Notes: generated by a model from the sequence alone, not told the origin. A stretch of DNA of 64,000 nucleotides from Limosilactobacillus fermentum (GCF_013394085.1 NZ_CP040910.1:964310-1028309); one strand, 5' to 3'. Shown: positions 36,915 to 45,743, counted from the stretch's first letter. Numbers and translations: made by a program.

Positions 36915-37191
36915 GCGGAGTGACCTTACCCAGCCCCAACGGACCATCATGGTTGTAGTGTTAATGACCGGGTCCTTTTGCACCGTTTTGAATCAGAACT
37001 TGCTGGCGACCGCCTACCCAACCTTGATGCGCCACTTCGCCGTCAACACCTCGACGGTTCAATGGCTGACGACCGGCTTTTTGATGGTTAACGGGGTGAT
37101 GATCCCGGTCAGCGCTTATTTAAGAAAATCACACCCGACAAATCTAAACATTTGTGCAGTGTCTAAAACCGGGTTGAAAAAATTTAGCTAA
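36901..37191 (+). pseudogene. Truncated DHA2-type multidrug MFS transporter
   Basis: The first ~76 residues are a clear EmrB/QacA-type start: QRTIMVVVLMTGSFCTVLNQNLLATAYPTL, then NTSTVQWLTTGFLMVNGVMIPVSAYL. At ~37126 the homology stops in the second transmembrane region and an unrelated tail follows to a TAG at 37189. A complete protein would have ~460-480 residues. The rest has been deleted or replaced by DNA leading into the ClC locus. Confidence 0.75.
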
Positions 37192-37200
37192 CCAAACAAT

Positions 37201-37237
37201 CCCCACCAGAGCCAGCAAGTTGCTAGCTCTGGTGGGG
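37201..37237. terminator. Terminator at the 3' end of the ClC pseudogene
   Basis: CCCCACCAGAGC pairs with GCTCTGGTGGGG, with inner AGCAA/TTGCT. It serves the minus-strand ClC gene. Confidence 0.85.
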
Positions 37238-37261
37238 ACTGTTGCTTTGTAGGAGAAATTA

Positions 37262-38576
37262 CTAACTTGTTTGGTCCAAGCCAAACATTTCTTCTCGAAG
37301 GGCGCGTAAATTGGCCGCCCACCGAGTAAGTCGTTGACGGTATAGGAAATGAAGGTCACGATCAGCATCGGTAAGATTTGCTCCATGGTACCAACCATTT
37401 CGGTTAATAAACAGATGGCGGTGAAGGGGGCCTTTTCAATCGCCCCAAAGTAGGCGGCCATCCCGATCACGACCAGGTTGATGTAGTTGCCGGCGGCCAG
37501 CAAGTGGAGGTGCATTAAAAGGGTGGCCAACAGGGCGCCGAGAATAGCGCCGAGCACCAGGATTGGCATGAAGATTCCCCCCGGCACCGGGGCCCCGTAG
37601 GAGAGCATGGAGCCAACAAAGCGGACGACAAAGTATATACTGAGGAGGCCAAAGAGACTGGCGAAGGCGGCCGAGTGAGATGGCAGGGCGATCAGGTGGT
37701 CAATCAGCATGTGGCTACCACCCAATAAGTTGACGTCCAACAGGCCAACCGGGATCACTAATAACAGTGGCAGGAGTGGTTGGACCTTGCTGGGTAGGTG
37801 AGTGCAGTGGCGGTACCAGACCCGGCTGTTCAACAGGCAGTACTGGTAGCACCAGGCCAACACCCCGAGGACCAGGCCAAAGAGGATCAGCCAGGGGTAG
37901 GCGACGGGGGGGAGGTTGAAATTAACTGGTAGCCATAAGCAGGGGCGGGTGCCGTAAACGAGCACGGTCATCAAGTCGGCACTGATGGCGGCAGCTAGGG
38001 CGGTCAACCACTCGCGAATCTGGAAGCGGAAGGTGATCTCTTACAGTAAAAACATCGTCCCGGCTAAGGGGGCGGAAAAGGCGGCTGCCAACCCGGCGGC
38101 GACCCCGCACGATAAGAGGAGCTTGTTTTCTTCCCGGTCGGCGTGAAAAAGGCGTTCACCCATTCCCTGGCCGATCGCGGCCCCATCTGGATTCAGGGAC
38201 CTTCGCGACCTAAGAACAGGCCCGGGCAGATTGCCAGGAGGCCACCGACGAACTTTTTCCACAGGACCGGCCACCACTTCATCCGGTGCTGGTCCTTTAA
38301 GATTGCTTCGATTTGCGGGACCCCGGAACCGAGCAGGTCAGTCTGGTCCTTGCCAATTACCAAGCTTAAGAGTCCCCAGATGATCACGGTGGCGATCAGA
38401 TAGGGGATTAACCAAAGTGGTTGGCTGCGTAAGAGGGGGTAAACGAAGCGGGCAAAGAGCATCGCCTGGTCAATCAGCCAGCGAAAGAGTGCAACCACCA
38501 AGCCGGTCGCTAACCCGATTGAAATTCCCTTACAGACGTCGGTTAAAAAATTCGACGAGAGCGGTCGGTGTAAAAC
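37262..38576 (-). pseudogene. ClC-type chloride channel/transporter, inactivated
   Basis: The conserved ClC parts are present in order: GSGVPQIEA (selectivity helix), GLFLGREGP, GAAIGQGMGERL, SCGVAAGLAAAFSAPLAGTMF and GAPVPGGIFMPILVLGA. They are spread over different frames. Lesions seen: a TGA directly after GREGP where Ser is expected (near 38195), a 1-base loss in the following G-run (frame change before AAIGQ), a TAA at 38041-38043 where Glu is expected in FxLEEIT, and a frame change near the end that bypasses the natural stop at 37262. The start codon is not obvious. The gene is not functional as a full-length channel. Confidence 0.85.
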
Positions 38577-38698
38577 GTCTTTAGCCTGGAGTTCCTTTCG
38601 CCTTCATTATACGCTACTGAAGGGGCGCGGGGGTTGGTGGAATGAAATCTGCATGCTAACTCGCCAAGTGGTGCGAGTAAAACGCTACCAAATTTTGG

Positions 38699-38727
38699 TT
38701 GACAAAGTTAAACCGCCCTTATAAAAT
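38699..38727 (+). promoter_or_regulatory. Promoter of the T-box leader
   Basis: TTGACA (38699-38704), 17-bp spacer, TAAAAT (38722-38727). Confidence 0.75.
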
Positions 38728-38744
38728 GATTAAAAATAAATAAT

Positions 38745-39013
38745 AATGCGTTAATGGAATGAGTAAGCTAACCAAACCCCAACTAGAGAAGTGGGACTGG
38801 TGGAAACCACGGGGGCGGCGGTAGACGAAGATGGTTCCGGAGCAGTTGGTGGGGTGAACGCTGGTGAGCCCCGCCCGGTTAGCGGTCGTTACCCCGCTTG
38901 AGTCTCCCCGCTGGGGGTACTTATTGAGGAGTGGGGGGTGACCCCTGCTTAAATGAGGGTGGTATCACGTTTGACGTCCCGAAGAGAGGAAACTCTGTTC
39001 GGGGCGTTTTTTA
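38745..39013 (+). promoter_or_regulatory. T-box leader, valine specifier inferred
   Basis: Stem I begins with the AGTA element (38762-38765) followed by GCTAACC (38767-38773), which pairs with GGTTAGC (38877-38883). The antiterminator T-box reads GAGGGTGGTATCACG (~38955-38969). The terminator is ACGTCCCGAA/TTCGGGGCGT with T6 (ends ~39012). Four bases after the stem I strand comes GTT (38888-38890) followed by A, the same position where ATC lies in the ilvE T-box of this window; the overlapping GTC is also a Val codon. Uncharged tRNA-Val should therefore switch on the downstream operon. Confidence 0.85.
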
Positions 39014-39031
39014 ATTAAAGGAGGAAGAACC

Positions 39032-40258
39032 ATGACCAAACAACACTTAGTAGATTATACGATTGCCGTTTTAGGGGCCGGGGCCGTGGGCCGGTCGGTG
39101 GCCGCCGATTGTAAGTTGGCCGGCAACCAGGTCCGTTTGTTTGACCTACCGGAGTTTGCCGGTGAATCACTTAAGGGCCTCGACAAGACCGGGATCGAAA
39201 TTCAAGGCTTTGAGTTGGGCAAGTACAACTTTAAGCGCAATGGGATCGCCAAGTTCGACCTGGTGTCTGACGACCTGGCCGAAGTGGTTGCCGGCGCCCA
39301 AATCATTTTAGTCGCGGTGCCGTCGGTTGGTCACCAAACCTTCTTTGAACGGCTGGTGCCGCTCTTAGAAGACGGCCAGATCATCCACATTATCCCCGAT
39401 AACTTCGGTAGCCTGCGCTTACGCAAGGTCCTGCGCGAAACCAGGCCGGACGTCGACGTGATTGTCGGGGGCTGGTCGAGTGCCCCGTACGGTACCCGGA
39501 TTGTTAAGGAAGCGGGAATTGACACCAAGCGGGTCTTCTTGCGTTACCGGGCGGTTTCCCTGCGGGGGGCGTCTTTGCCGTCCACCGATCAGGAGGCCTT
39601 TTTAAAGAGTACCGAACACATTGGCTGCTTTGACTCGGTGACCTTTGGCGACGGCCCGGTCGGCGGCAAAACGGTCTTAGACGTTGGCTTTAGCAACGTC
39701 AACCCAACCCTCCACTGCCCGGGAACGATTCTGGGGGCCGCAGTGATGGAAAACTACGGCCGCGTCTTTGGTGGCAACGACAAGAGCGACTTTTCAATTT
39801 ACTCCCACGTTTACACCGAGTCGGTTTCGGCGGTCCAGTACTCCTTTTACCAAGAAGAAATCAAGCTGGCCGAAAAGATCGGTGTCGACATCGCTAGGTA
39901 CCCCAAGGAAACCTTCTATTCACGCTCTAACATCTTAGGGCCCGAGTACATGGGCGACGGGGCCAGCGCTCCGTTTGACGAGCAGTTCCCGATGGCCTTT
40001 GGGACCGGGCCGTTTAGCATCCAGGACCGTTACGTGACCGAAGACATCCCGGTTGGTTGCCACATCTACCACGAGTTGGGGCAAAAGTTCGGCGTCAAGA
40101 CCCCGGTGATCGACAGCATCATCACCTTAGGGTCAGCGATGGTCGGGATTGATTTTGATCAAACCGGGGTCACCCTTAAAGAACTCGGGATCGGCCACTT
40201 AGACCGGGCCGAACTGTTGGACTACCTGGAAAACGGCAACTATAAGGAGGAAGCTTAA
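39032..40258 (+). CDS. Octopine/nopaline (opine) dehydrogenase family protein
   Basis: 408 aa. The N-terminal Rossmann domain has VLGAGAVGRSVAADCKLAG (~12-30) and the NAD/NADP loop VRLFDLPEFA; IILVAVPSVGHQTFFERL and IIPDNFGSLRLRK follow. The C-terminal helical domain with NPTLHCPGTILGAAVMENYG carries the family's His near residue 229. Opine dehydrogenases reductively join an amino acid to a 2-oxo acid. Because the leader responds to valine tRNA, a branched-chain substrate is a reasonable inference. AAAGGAGG precedes the ATG; the stop shares a base with the next start. Confidence 0.78.
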   Translation: MTKQHLVDYTIAVLGAGAVGRSVAADCKLAGNQVRLFDLPEFAGESLKGLDKTGIEIQGFELGKYNFKRNGIAKFDLVSDDLAEVVAGAQIILVAVPSVGHQTFFERLVPLLEDGQIIHIIPDNFGSLRLRKVLRETRPDVDVIVGGWSSAPYGTRIVKEAGIDTKRVFLRYRAVSLRGASLPSTDQEAFLKSTEHIGCFDSVTFGDGPVGGKTVLDVGFSNVNPTLHCPGTILGAAVMENYGRVFGGNDKSDFSIYSHVYTESVSAVQYSFYQEEIKLAEKIGVDIARYPKETFYSRSNILGPEYMGDGASAPFDEQFPMAFGTGPFSIQDRYVTEDIPVGCHIYHELGQKFGVKTPVIDSIITLGSAMVGIDFDQTGVTLKELGIGHLDRAELLDYLENGNYKEEA

Positions 40259-41022
40259 TGAAGAAGACGGGCGACTACTTGGGGAGCCCAGCGGACCTGG
40301 ACGGAGTGGTGTCAGTCACGCCCCAACCAGTGGCCGGAGCGGCGATCGGAATCATCGCCGTGAACCTGGTCTACCCCAAGCTACCGGGGAACGTGGCCAA
40401 CGCTAGCACCTTTGCCTTTCCGGTCGACTACGAGGTAATTGACCTGGCGATCGAGCAGCTCTTTGAAGCCGATCCGGGGGCGGTCGACCAAATTGTTCAA
40501 GCGGCGAAGCGGCTGGAGGCCCGCGGGGTGCGGGCGATCGTCGGGGCCTGTGGCTACTTTGCTAACTTTCAAACCCAGGTCCAAGCAGCCGTGCGGGTGC
40601 CGGTCCTTTTGTCGAGCCTGGCCCAACTACCCCTGATTAAGACGAGCTTACGGGCCGACCAACGGATTGCCGTATTGGTGGCCGATATTCAGGGGGCGAC
40701 CCCTGAATTGCTGGCCAACGTTAACGCCACGCCTGACAAGGTGACCTTCGTTGACATCGGCAGCCTGCCGGAATTTCACGCCATCCGTTACGGGGAAACA
40801 ACCCTCGATAACGGCGCCTTAAAACGGGCCCTGGTCCAAAAGGCGGTAGCGGCCGTCAAACAGGACCCGAGCATCGGCGCCCTCCTCTTGGAATGTAGCG
40901 ATTTACCCCCGTACGCGGCCGCCATTCAAGCGGGGGTCGGCTTGCCGGTCTTTGACTTCATCACCTTAATCAACTGGTTGCACCAGTCGCTGTGCCAGCG
41001 GCCATACTACGGATTCATCTAA
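40258..41022 (+). CDS. Aspartate/glutamate/hydantoin racemase family protein
   Basis: 254 aa. The two half-sites expected in this superfamily are GACGYFANFQ (~98, first catalytic Cys) and LLLECSDLPPYAAAIQ (second Cys), with VFDFITLINWL after it. The substrate is not evident; family members act on Asp, Glu, hydantoins or maleate. Its 1-base overlap with the opine dehydrogenase gene (TAATG) means the two products are made together, suggesting a joint amino-acid-derived metabolite pathway. Confidence 0.75.
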   Translation: MKKTGDYLGSPADLDGVVSVTPQPVAGAAIGIIAVNLVYPKLPGNVANASTFAFPVDYEVIDLAIEQLFEADPGAVDQIVQAAKRLEARGVRAIVGACGYFANFQTQVQAAVRVPVLLSSLAQLPLIKTSLRADQRIAVLVADIQGATPELLANVNATPDKVTFVDIGSLPEFHAIRYGETTLDNGALKRALVQKAVAAVKQDPSIGALLLECSDLPPYAAAIQAGVGLPVFDFITLINWLHQSLCQRPYYGFI

Positions 41023-41025
41023 ATA

Positions 41026-41071
41026 AAAAAGAGGCTAAGGGAAAGTGGTGCTTTCCCTTAGCCTCTTTTTA
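41026..41071. terminator. Bidirectional terminator
   Basis: AAAAAGAGGCTAAGGGAAAG pairs with its complement at 41052-41071, between the racemase-like gene and the convergent permease gene. Confidence 0.9.
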
Positions 41072-41074
41072 GGA

Positions 41075-42532
41075 TTAAAAGTTAATGGTGCCAGAAACCA
41101 AGCCGTATATCCCGGCCAGCGCCATCAGGGTAATGGCAAGCCAGGTTATTTTTTCTACGATGGTGAAGGGGCGTTGCTGTTCTTTTTTCCCCTGGTAAAA
41201 GAACCAAAAGCCGGTTTCCCAGACGATCGCGCTCAACAAGAGGTACTGTAAGCCGGCCCCGTAGAGCATGAAGACCGTAAAGGCCAGGGCTAATAAAGCG
41301 GCGATCCCGGACCGCACCCGTTCGGCACGGGAACGCTGGGCAAACCCGGTGCCCGCCAAGACGCTCTTGACGGCGTAAAGGGAAACGAACAGGTAGGGAA
41401 CGATCGAAAGCGAGGTGGCAAACTTCAAGAGGACCAGGTAACCGGCGTTGGAACAACCAGCCACGATCATTAACGCCTGGGTTAACCCCGAGGTGACCAG
41501 CAGGGCGTTTTGCGGGGCTTCGTGATTATTTAGGCGGTTTAACCACTTGGTTGCCGACCCGGAGCGCCCGGTCAAACGGATTTCTTCGGAACACAGGGTG
41601 ATCCATGCGAGCAGGGCCCCAGTGACCGAAACGATTAGGCAGGCGTTAATCAGGGTGCTCCCCCAGTTGCCGACCATCTGAGCCATTAAGCCGGCCATCG
41701 AGGGGGTGTGAAGTTGGCTGATCTGGCTGGGCGCCAGTAAGCCGAGCGATAAAACGCTGGTCCCGACCAAGAGGAGGATAATGGCTAAGGAGCCGAGGGT
41801 GGTTGCCTTGGCCACGTCTGACAGGCGTTTGGCCCGGGTGGCGTAAATCGTGGCCGATTCCAGGCCAATCAGCGTCCACATCGCCGATAAGAGGACGGAT
41901 TTGGACTGGGCAAAAATTGAGACCTGGTGCCAGTGGTGGCTACCGGCGTCGAAAACCCTGGTGGAGGCAAAGGACGCCCAGAAGGTCGGGGCGTGGAAGT
42001 TGAGTAAGGCTAAGATGATAAAGGCAGCCAGGGGGATGATCTTGATCACGGTGGTGACGTTGTTAACCACCGTACTGTCCTTAACCCCCTGGGCAACCAA
42101 GAAGGTGATTAGCCACAAGAGGACGGAGGCGGCGACCACCGCCGGCCAGGTGGTCCCGTCACCAAAGAAGCGGAAGAGGGTAAAGCCACCGAAGGCCGAA
42201 AAGATAACGGTCAGGTACGAGGCGTTACCGACTGCGTCGCCGATTCCGTGGCCGTAATTGGCAATGAAGCCGCCGAGGTGACCAAAGAGGGCCTTGGACC
42301 AACCGTAGATCCCGTCGTCGATTTCCGGTTGCTGGAGGGTGAGGTTGCGGTAGACGCTGGTCAAGGCAAACATTCCCACCGCCACGATTGCCCACCCGAT
42401 TAAGATGCCGAGCGGGTTAGCGTTGGCCGTCATGGTGGCCGGCAGGGCAAAGATCCCCGAGCCGATCGTTCCGCCAATAATCAGGGTGACGAGCCCCCCT
42501 AAACCAACCTTATTTTTGATTTCCTTACTCAT
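41075..42532 (-). CDS. APC-family amino acid antiporter (basic amino acid/polyamine type)
   Basis: 485 aa, 12 or more helices, from ATG 42532 (AAAGGTGA upstream; earlier in-frame starts lack one). GGTIGSGIFALPATM is the APC helix-1 substrate motif, and EIDDGIYGWSKALFGHLGGFIANYGHGIGDAVGNASYL is typical of the ArcD/AdiC/YdgF-like antiporters. Substrate is unknown. It is not downstream of the racemase gene but faces it, so joint function is possible but not supported by transcription. Confidence 0.82.
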   Translation of the reverse strand: MSKEIKNKVGLGGLVTLIIGGTIGSGIFALPATMTANANPLGILIGWAIVAVGMFALTSVYRNLTLQQPEIDDGIYGWSKALFGHLGGFIANYGHGIGDAVGNASYLTVIFSAFGGFTLFRFFGDGTTWPAVVAASVLLWLITFLVAQGVKDSTVVNNVTTVIKIIPLAAFIILALLNFHAPTFWASFASTRVFDAGSHHWHQVSIFAQSKSVLLSAMWTLIGLESATIYATRAKRLSDVAKATTLGSLAIILLLVGTSVLSLGLLAPSQISQLHTPSMAGLMAQMVGNWGSTLINACLIVSVTGALLAWITLCSEEIRLTGRSGSATKWLNRLNNHEAPQNALLVTSGLTQALMIVAGCSNAGYLVLLKFATSLSIVPYLFVSLYAVKSVLAGTGFAQRSRAERVRSGIAALLALAFTVFMLYGAGLQYLLLSAIVWETGFWFFYQGKKEQQRPFTIVEKITWLAITLMALAGIYGLVSGTINF

Positions 42533-42648
42533 GTTTGTCTTCACCTTTTTCATCAATTCTCTGTTAATTTGCGTGGATATGCACACAAATTATTAATTAT
42601 ACAAGAACCCGGTCAAAAGGTAAATAAAATGGTGGAAAAAACATAAGC

Positions 42649-42686
42649 AAACGGGGCTAAGGCAAGTTGCCTCAGCCCCGTTTTTA
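42649..42686. terminator. ilvE terminator
   Basis: AAACGGGGCTaAGGCAA pairs with TTGCCTcAGCCCCGTTTTT. In minus orientation it follows ilvE by 25 bp. Confidence 0.88.
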
Positions 42687-42710
42687 GGAGTGTAAATTAA
42701 TGGTTGTTAC

Positions 42711-43742
42711 CTAATCTAGGTCGACGGGCACCACCCAGCCAAACTTGTCTTCGACGTCGCCGTTTTGGACGCCGATTAAGTAGTTATACAGCTTGGTCGT
42801 CACCGGACCGGTTTCGGTTTCGGAATAAAAGACCTGCTTTTTCCCCTTATAGGTTAGGGAACCCACCGGGGAGATGACGGCGGCCGTCCCCATTGCGCCG
42901 GCTTCGGCCAGGTCGTCTAAGTGGTCGACTTCCAGTTGCTTTTCGACCGGGTTAAGCCCCAGTTCTGCAGCCACTTGTAGCAACGAGCGCTTGGTGACCG
43001 ATGGCAGGATTGACTCCGATTTAGGCGTTACGAACTGGCCGTCCTTAGTGACCCCAAAGAAGTTGGCACCTGAGAATTCGTCAACGTACTTGTGCTCGCG
43101 CGGGTCTAGGAAGAGGCAGTCGGCAAAGCCGGCCTTCTTGGCTTCCATTTCCGGCAGGAGGGAGCCGGCGTAGTTACCGGCCGTCTTAGCTTGCCCGGTC
43201 CCGGCGTAAGCGGCCCGGTCGTACTTGGAAACCGTGAATGGTACCGGGTTTAGTCCCTTGACGTAGGCGCCAACCGGGGTGGCGTAAACGCGGAAGGTAT
43301 AGGTGTTGGACGGTACCACACCGACCACCGGCTGGGTGCCGACCATGAAGGGGCGCAGGTAAAGGGTGCCGCCGGAACCGTACGGCGGGACAAATTCCTG
43401 GTTGGCCTTAACGACGGCCTTGACCGCTTCTAAGAACTTCTCTTCCGGGTAGGGTTCCATCATCATCCGCTTGGCCGAGTTAACCATCCGCTTGGCGTTT
43501 TGGTCGGGGCGGAAAAGGTTGACCTGGCCGTCCTTGGTCCGGTAAGCCTTGAGGCCCTCAAAGACCTCCTGGCCGTAGTGGAGGACCTCGGCGGCTTCGT
43601 TCAGGGTTAAAGTTGATTCGGTCGTCAGGTGGCCACCTTGCCACTGGCCGTCCTTGAATTCCTCCGTCCAGCTGTAGGGGAGGTCGTGGTATTCAAAGCC
43701 AAGGTTGTTCCAGTCTAAGTCTTCTACGCGGGTCTTTGTCAT
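42711..43742 (-). CDS. ilvE: Branched-chain amino acid aminotransferase
   Basis: 343 aa, fold-type IV PLP enzyme that interconverts Leu/Ile/Val and their 2-oxo acids. Motifs: HYGQEVFEGLKAYRTKDG, AKRMMMEPYPEE, KTAGNYAGSLLPEMEAKKAGF (PLP Lys in the preceding KTAGNYA), DEFSGANFFGV and EAGAMGTAAVISPVGSL. No ilv biosynthetic genes are nearby, so in this organism it probably serves amino acid catabolism or interconversion. AAGGAGG precedes the ATG. Expression is under the isoleucine-type T-box upstream. Confidence 0.95.
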   Translation of the reverse strand: MTKTRVEDLDWNNLGFEYHDLPYSWTEEFKDGQWQGGHLTTESTLTLNEAAEVLHYGQEVFEGLKAYRTKDGQVNLFRPDQNAKRMVNSAKRMMMEPYPEEKFLEAVKAVVKANQEFVPPYGSGGTLYLRPFMVGTQPVVGVVPSNTYTFRVYATPVGAYVKGLNPVPFTVSKYDRAAYAGTGQAKTAGNYAGSLLPEMEAKKAGFADCLFLDPREHKYVDEFSGANFFGVTKDGQFVTPKSESILPSVTKRSLLQVAAELGLNPVEKQLEVDHLDDLAEAGAMGTAAVISPVGSLTYKGKKQVFYSETETGPVTTKLYNYLIGVQNGDVEDKFGWVVPVDLD

Positions 43743-43937
43743 GGTAATTCCTCCTTAAAGTGGGTGACGCCTACGCCGGACGCCGTATGAATTATGCAGT
43801 GTGCATTGCAATGGCAATATGTGTAATTGGTTGGCGTAAATATGTGTAGTGATAGGTGCCAATGTTTTGAATATGAATCTCTGAAATGCCTGCTTCCACA
43901 ACTCATCACCTTTCCTTCGTTAGTTTGGTTGAACAAA

Positions 43938-44205
43938 AAAACGCCCTACTAGCATTGCTAATAGGACGACTTGCACCGTGGTACCACCTAAGTTCGCTTG
44001 AAAAATCAAGCCTCAAACGTACGATCGCTCATACGCTGCACGATAACGGGTGCCACCTTGCTCCCTTACCAATCGGGGAGCCCGCTCAAGAATGATCTTC
44101 AGCAGTCAGGCGCCTTCCCGTTTCACCGTTACCGGGCTTCTCTTAGCGCACCAGTCATGCTTACTGTTTCTCTCATCGTGTTGTTTCGTTCAACTGATTG
44201 GTACC
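43938..44205 (-). promoter_or_regulatory. T-box leader of ilvE, isoleucine specifier
   Basis: On the minus strand: AGTA then AGCA (stem I), TGCT-GAAG-ATC-A with ATC (Ile) at 44096-44094, the T-box GGTGGTACCACGG (43988-43976) and a terminator CGTCCTATTAGCA/TGCTAGTAGGGCG (43968-43942) followed by seven T. About 190 nt separate the terminator from the ilvE start. Confidence 0.9.
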
Positions 44206-44206
44206 C

Positions 44207-44235
44207 ATCTTAAAGCCGGGCTCTCACGATGTCAA
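44207..44235 (-). promoter_or_regulatory. ilvE T-box promoter
   Basis: Minus strand TTGACA (44235-44230), 17-bp spacer, TAAGAT (44212-44207). Confidence 0.75.
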
Positions 44236-44380
44236 CACTTTTTTCTCATCTTTTGTTAATTTATTTTTAATCTAGCTGGGTGATCAGCTTCCGTAAGGGG
44301 TTCTGGTTATTTGGGCCCGTTAATTAGACATTATTTACTATAACTTAACGTCATAAATAACAACCACCAAAAAACGAGCC

Positions 44381-45022
44381 CTAGTTACAGGGTTCGTTGG
44401 TGAAGCTAATCAAAGTATGACGGAGCAATCTTTCGGCCCTGGTGGTAATATACTGACGGTCGTGTTCGTTAATCTCGCGGATGACCTTGGCCGGCAAGCC
44501 ATACGCGACCACGTTAACCGATAGGTCCTTGGTCACCACCGAGCCAGCTCCAACGACGGTGTTATCACCAATCGTGACGCCCGGTAGGACAATTGAACCG
44601 GCGCCGATCCGACAGTTGGTTCCGATGTGGATCGGCAGGTTGTATTGCATTTCCTTGGCCCGCAGTTCTGGAGCCACCGGGTGGGTTCCGGTGGCTAAAA
44701 TGACGTTGGGGCCAAACATGGTCCGGTCGCCAACGTAAACGGCGGTATCGTCGACCATCGTCAGGTTGTAATTAGCGTAAATGTAGTCGCCAAAGTGGGC
44801 AAATTTAGCCCCGAAGTTGGCGTGCAGGGGTGGCTCGATGTAGGTGTGTTCACCAATTTCGGCAAACATCTTTTGCAAGAGCTCCTGGCGTTTTTTCCCT
44901 TCGGACGGGCGGGTTTGGTTGAAGTCGTACTGGAGTTCTTGAGCGGCCAATTGGGCCTTAGCGATATCCGGATCGCTTGGCAAGTAGAGGTCCCCACCGT
45001 GTTGAAGATCTTGGGCTTTCAT
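44381..45022 (-). CDS. Maltose/galactoside O-acetyltransferase-type enzyme
   Basis: 213 aa from ATG 45022 (GAAAGGAT upstream). The N-terminal Mac domain (DPDIAKAQLAAQELQYDFNQTRPSEGKKRQELLQKM) is followed by hexapeptide repeats (IYANYNLTMVDDTAVYVGDRTMFGPNVIL) with the catalytic His in TGTHPVAPELR, and GAGSIVLPGVTIGDNTVVGAGSVVTKDL. Such enzymes acetylate sugars with acetyl-CoA. It is transcribed divergently from a second, related acetyltransferase only 113 bp away. Confidence 0.88.
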   Translation of the reverse strand: MKAQDLQHGGDLYLPSDPDIAKAQLAAQELQYDFNQTRPSEGKKRQELLQKMFAEIGEHTYIEPPLHANFGAKFAHFGDYIYANYNLTMVDDTAVYVGDRTMFGPNVILATGTHPVAPELRAKEMQYNLPIHIGTNCRIGAGSIVLPGVTIGDNTVVGAGSVVTKDLSVNVVAYGLPAKVIREINEHDRQYITTRAERLLRHTLISFTNEPCN

Positions 45023-45135
45023 AACAAAATCCTTTCGGTTAATTTTGTTCATTATACTGGATGGTAACGAAACTATGCAAGCGCCTTCACGGGTTGGTAT
45101 AATGAGCAAAAGAAATTAAATTTGGAGGGTGAATT

Positions 45136-45702
45136 ATGAGTGAAGAAGTCAAGATTGATGCCAAACGGGTACAAGCCATTACCAACATGGGCCAAGCTTA
45201 CGATGACGTCGATCCCCTGGTGGAAGCCGCCCGTAACCACGCAATTAAAGAGTGCCGCCGTTACAATTTCTTGGTCAACTCCCAAAACAAGTACGATTAT
45301 TCGATCCTGAAGGGCCTCTTCAACAAGATGGGGGAGGAAAATTATATCGAACCCAACTTCATGTGCGAATTAGGCCTGAACATTTCGCTGGGGAGCAATA
45401 TTTACATTAACCACAACATGGTGATTTTAGATTGCAACGAGGTCACGATCGGAGACCACGTTTACATCGGCCCCAAGGTCGGGCTGTACTGTGCCAACCA
45501 CGCCGAAGACCCGGTGGAACGGGCGAACCACCAAGTGTACGCCAAGCCCATCCACATAAGCGATAGCGTCTTGCCCGGGGTGACGATCGGCGAGAACTCG
45601 ATTATCGGCGCCGGCAGTGTCGTCACCAAGGACATCCCCGCTAACGTAATTGCGGCCGGCAACCCCTGCCGGGTCATCCGCGGGATTCAGAAAAAAGGCT
45701 AA
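45136..45702 (+). CDS. Maltose/galactoside O-acetyltransferase-type enzyme, second copy
   Basis: 188 aa with the same layout: a Mac-like helical start (NHAIKECRRYNFLVNSQNKYDYSILKGL), then IYINHNMVILDCNEVTIGDHVYIGPKVGL, catalytic His in YCANHAEDPVER, and VLPGVTIGENSIIGAGSVVTKDIPANVIAAGNPCRVIR. It is clearly a paralogue of the divergent neighbour but diverged in sequence. Its own TATAAT lies ~35 bp upstream and GGAGG precedes the ATG. Confidence 0.88.
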   Translation: MSEEVKIDAKRVQAITNMGQAYDDVDPLVEAARNHAIKECRRYNFLVNSQNKYDYSILKGLFNKMGEENYIEPNFMCELGLNISLGSNIYINHNMVILDCNEVTIGDHVYIGPKVGLYCANHAEDPVERANHQVYAKPIHISDSVLPGVTIGENSIIGAGSVVTKDIPANVIAAGNPCRVIRGIQKKG

Positions 45703-45743
45703 CACCTTAAACGAACTCAGTTTGAATGCCTAGCTAATCGAAT

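Noticed and set aside
37130..37200. Insertion sequence end at the MFS break
   Set aside because: The sequence after the break (GTGCAGTGTCTAAAACCGGG) looks foreign to both neighbours, but I see no matching terminal inverted repeat, transposase remnant or target duplication.
43739..43936. 65-aa minus-strand frame between the ilvE T-box and ilvE
   Set aside because: No good ribosome binding site, Cys/His-rich improbable composition and no recognisable family. Treated as leader DNA.
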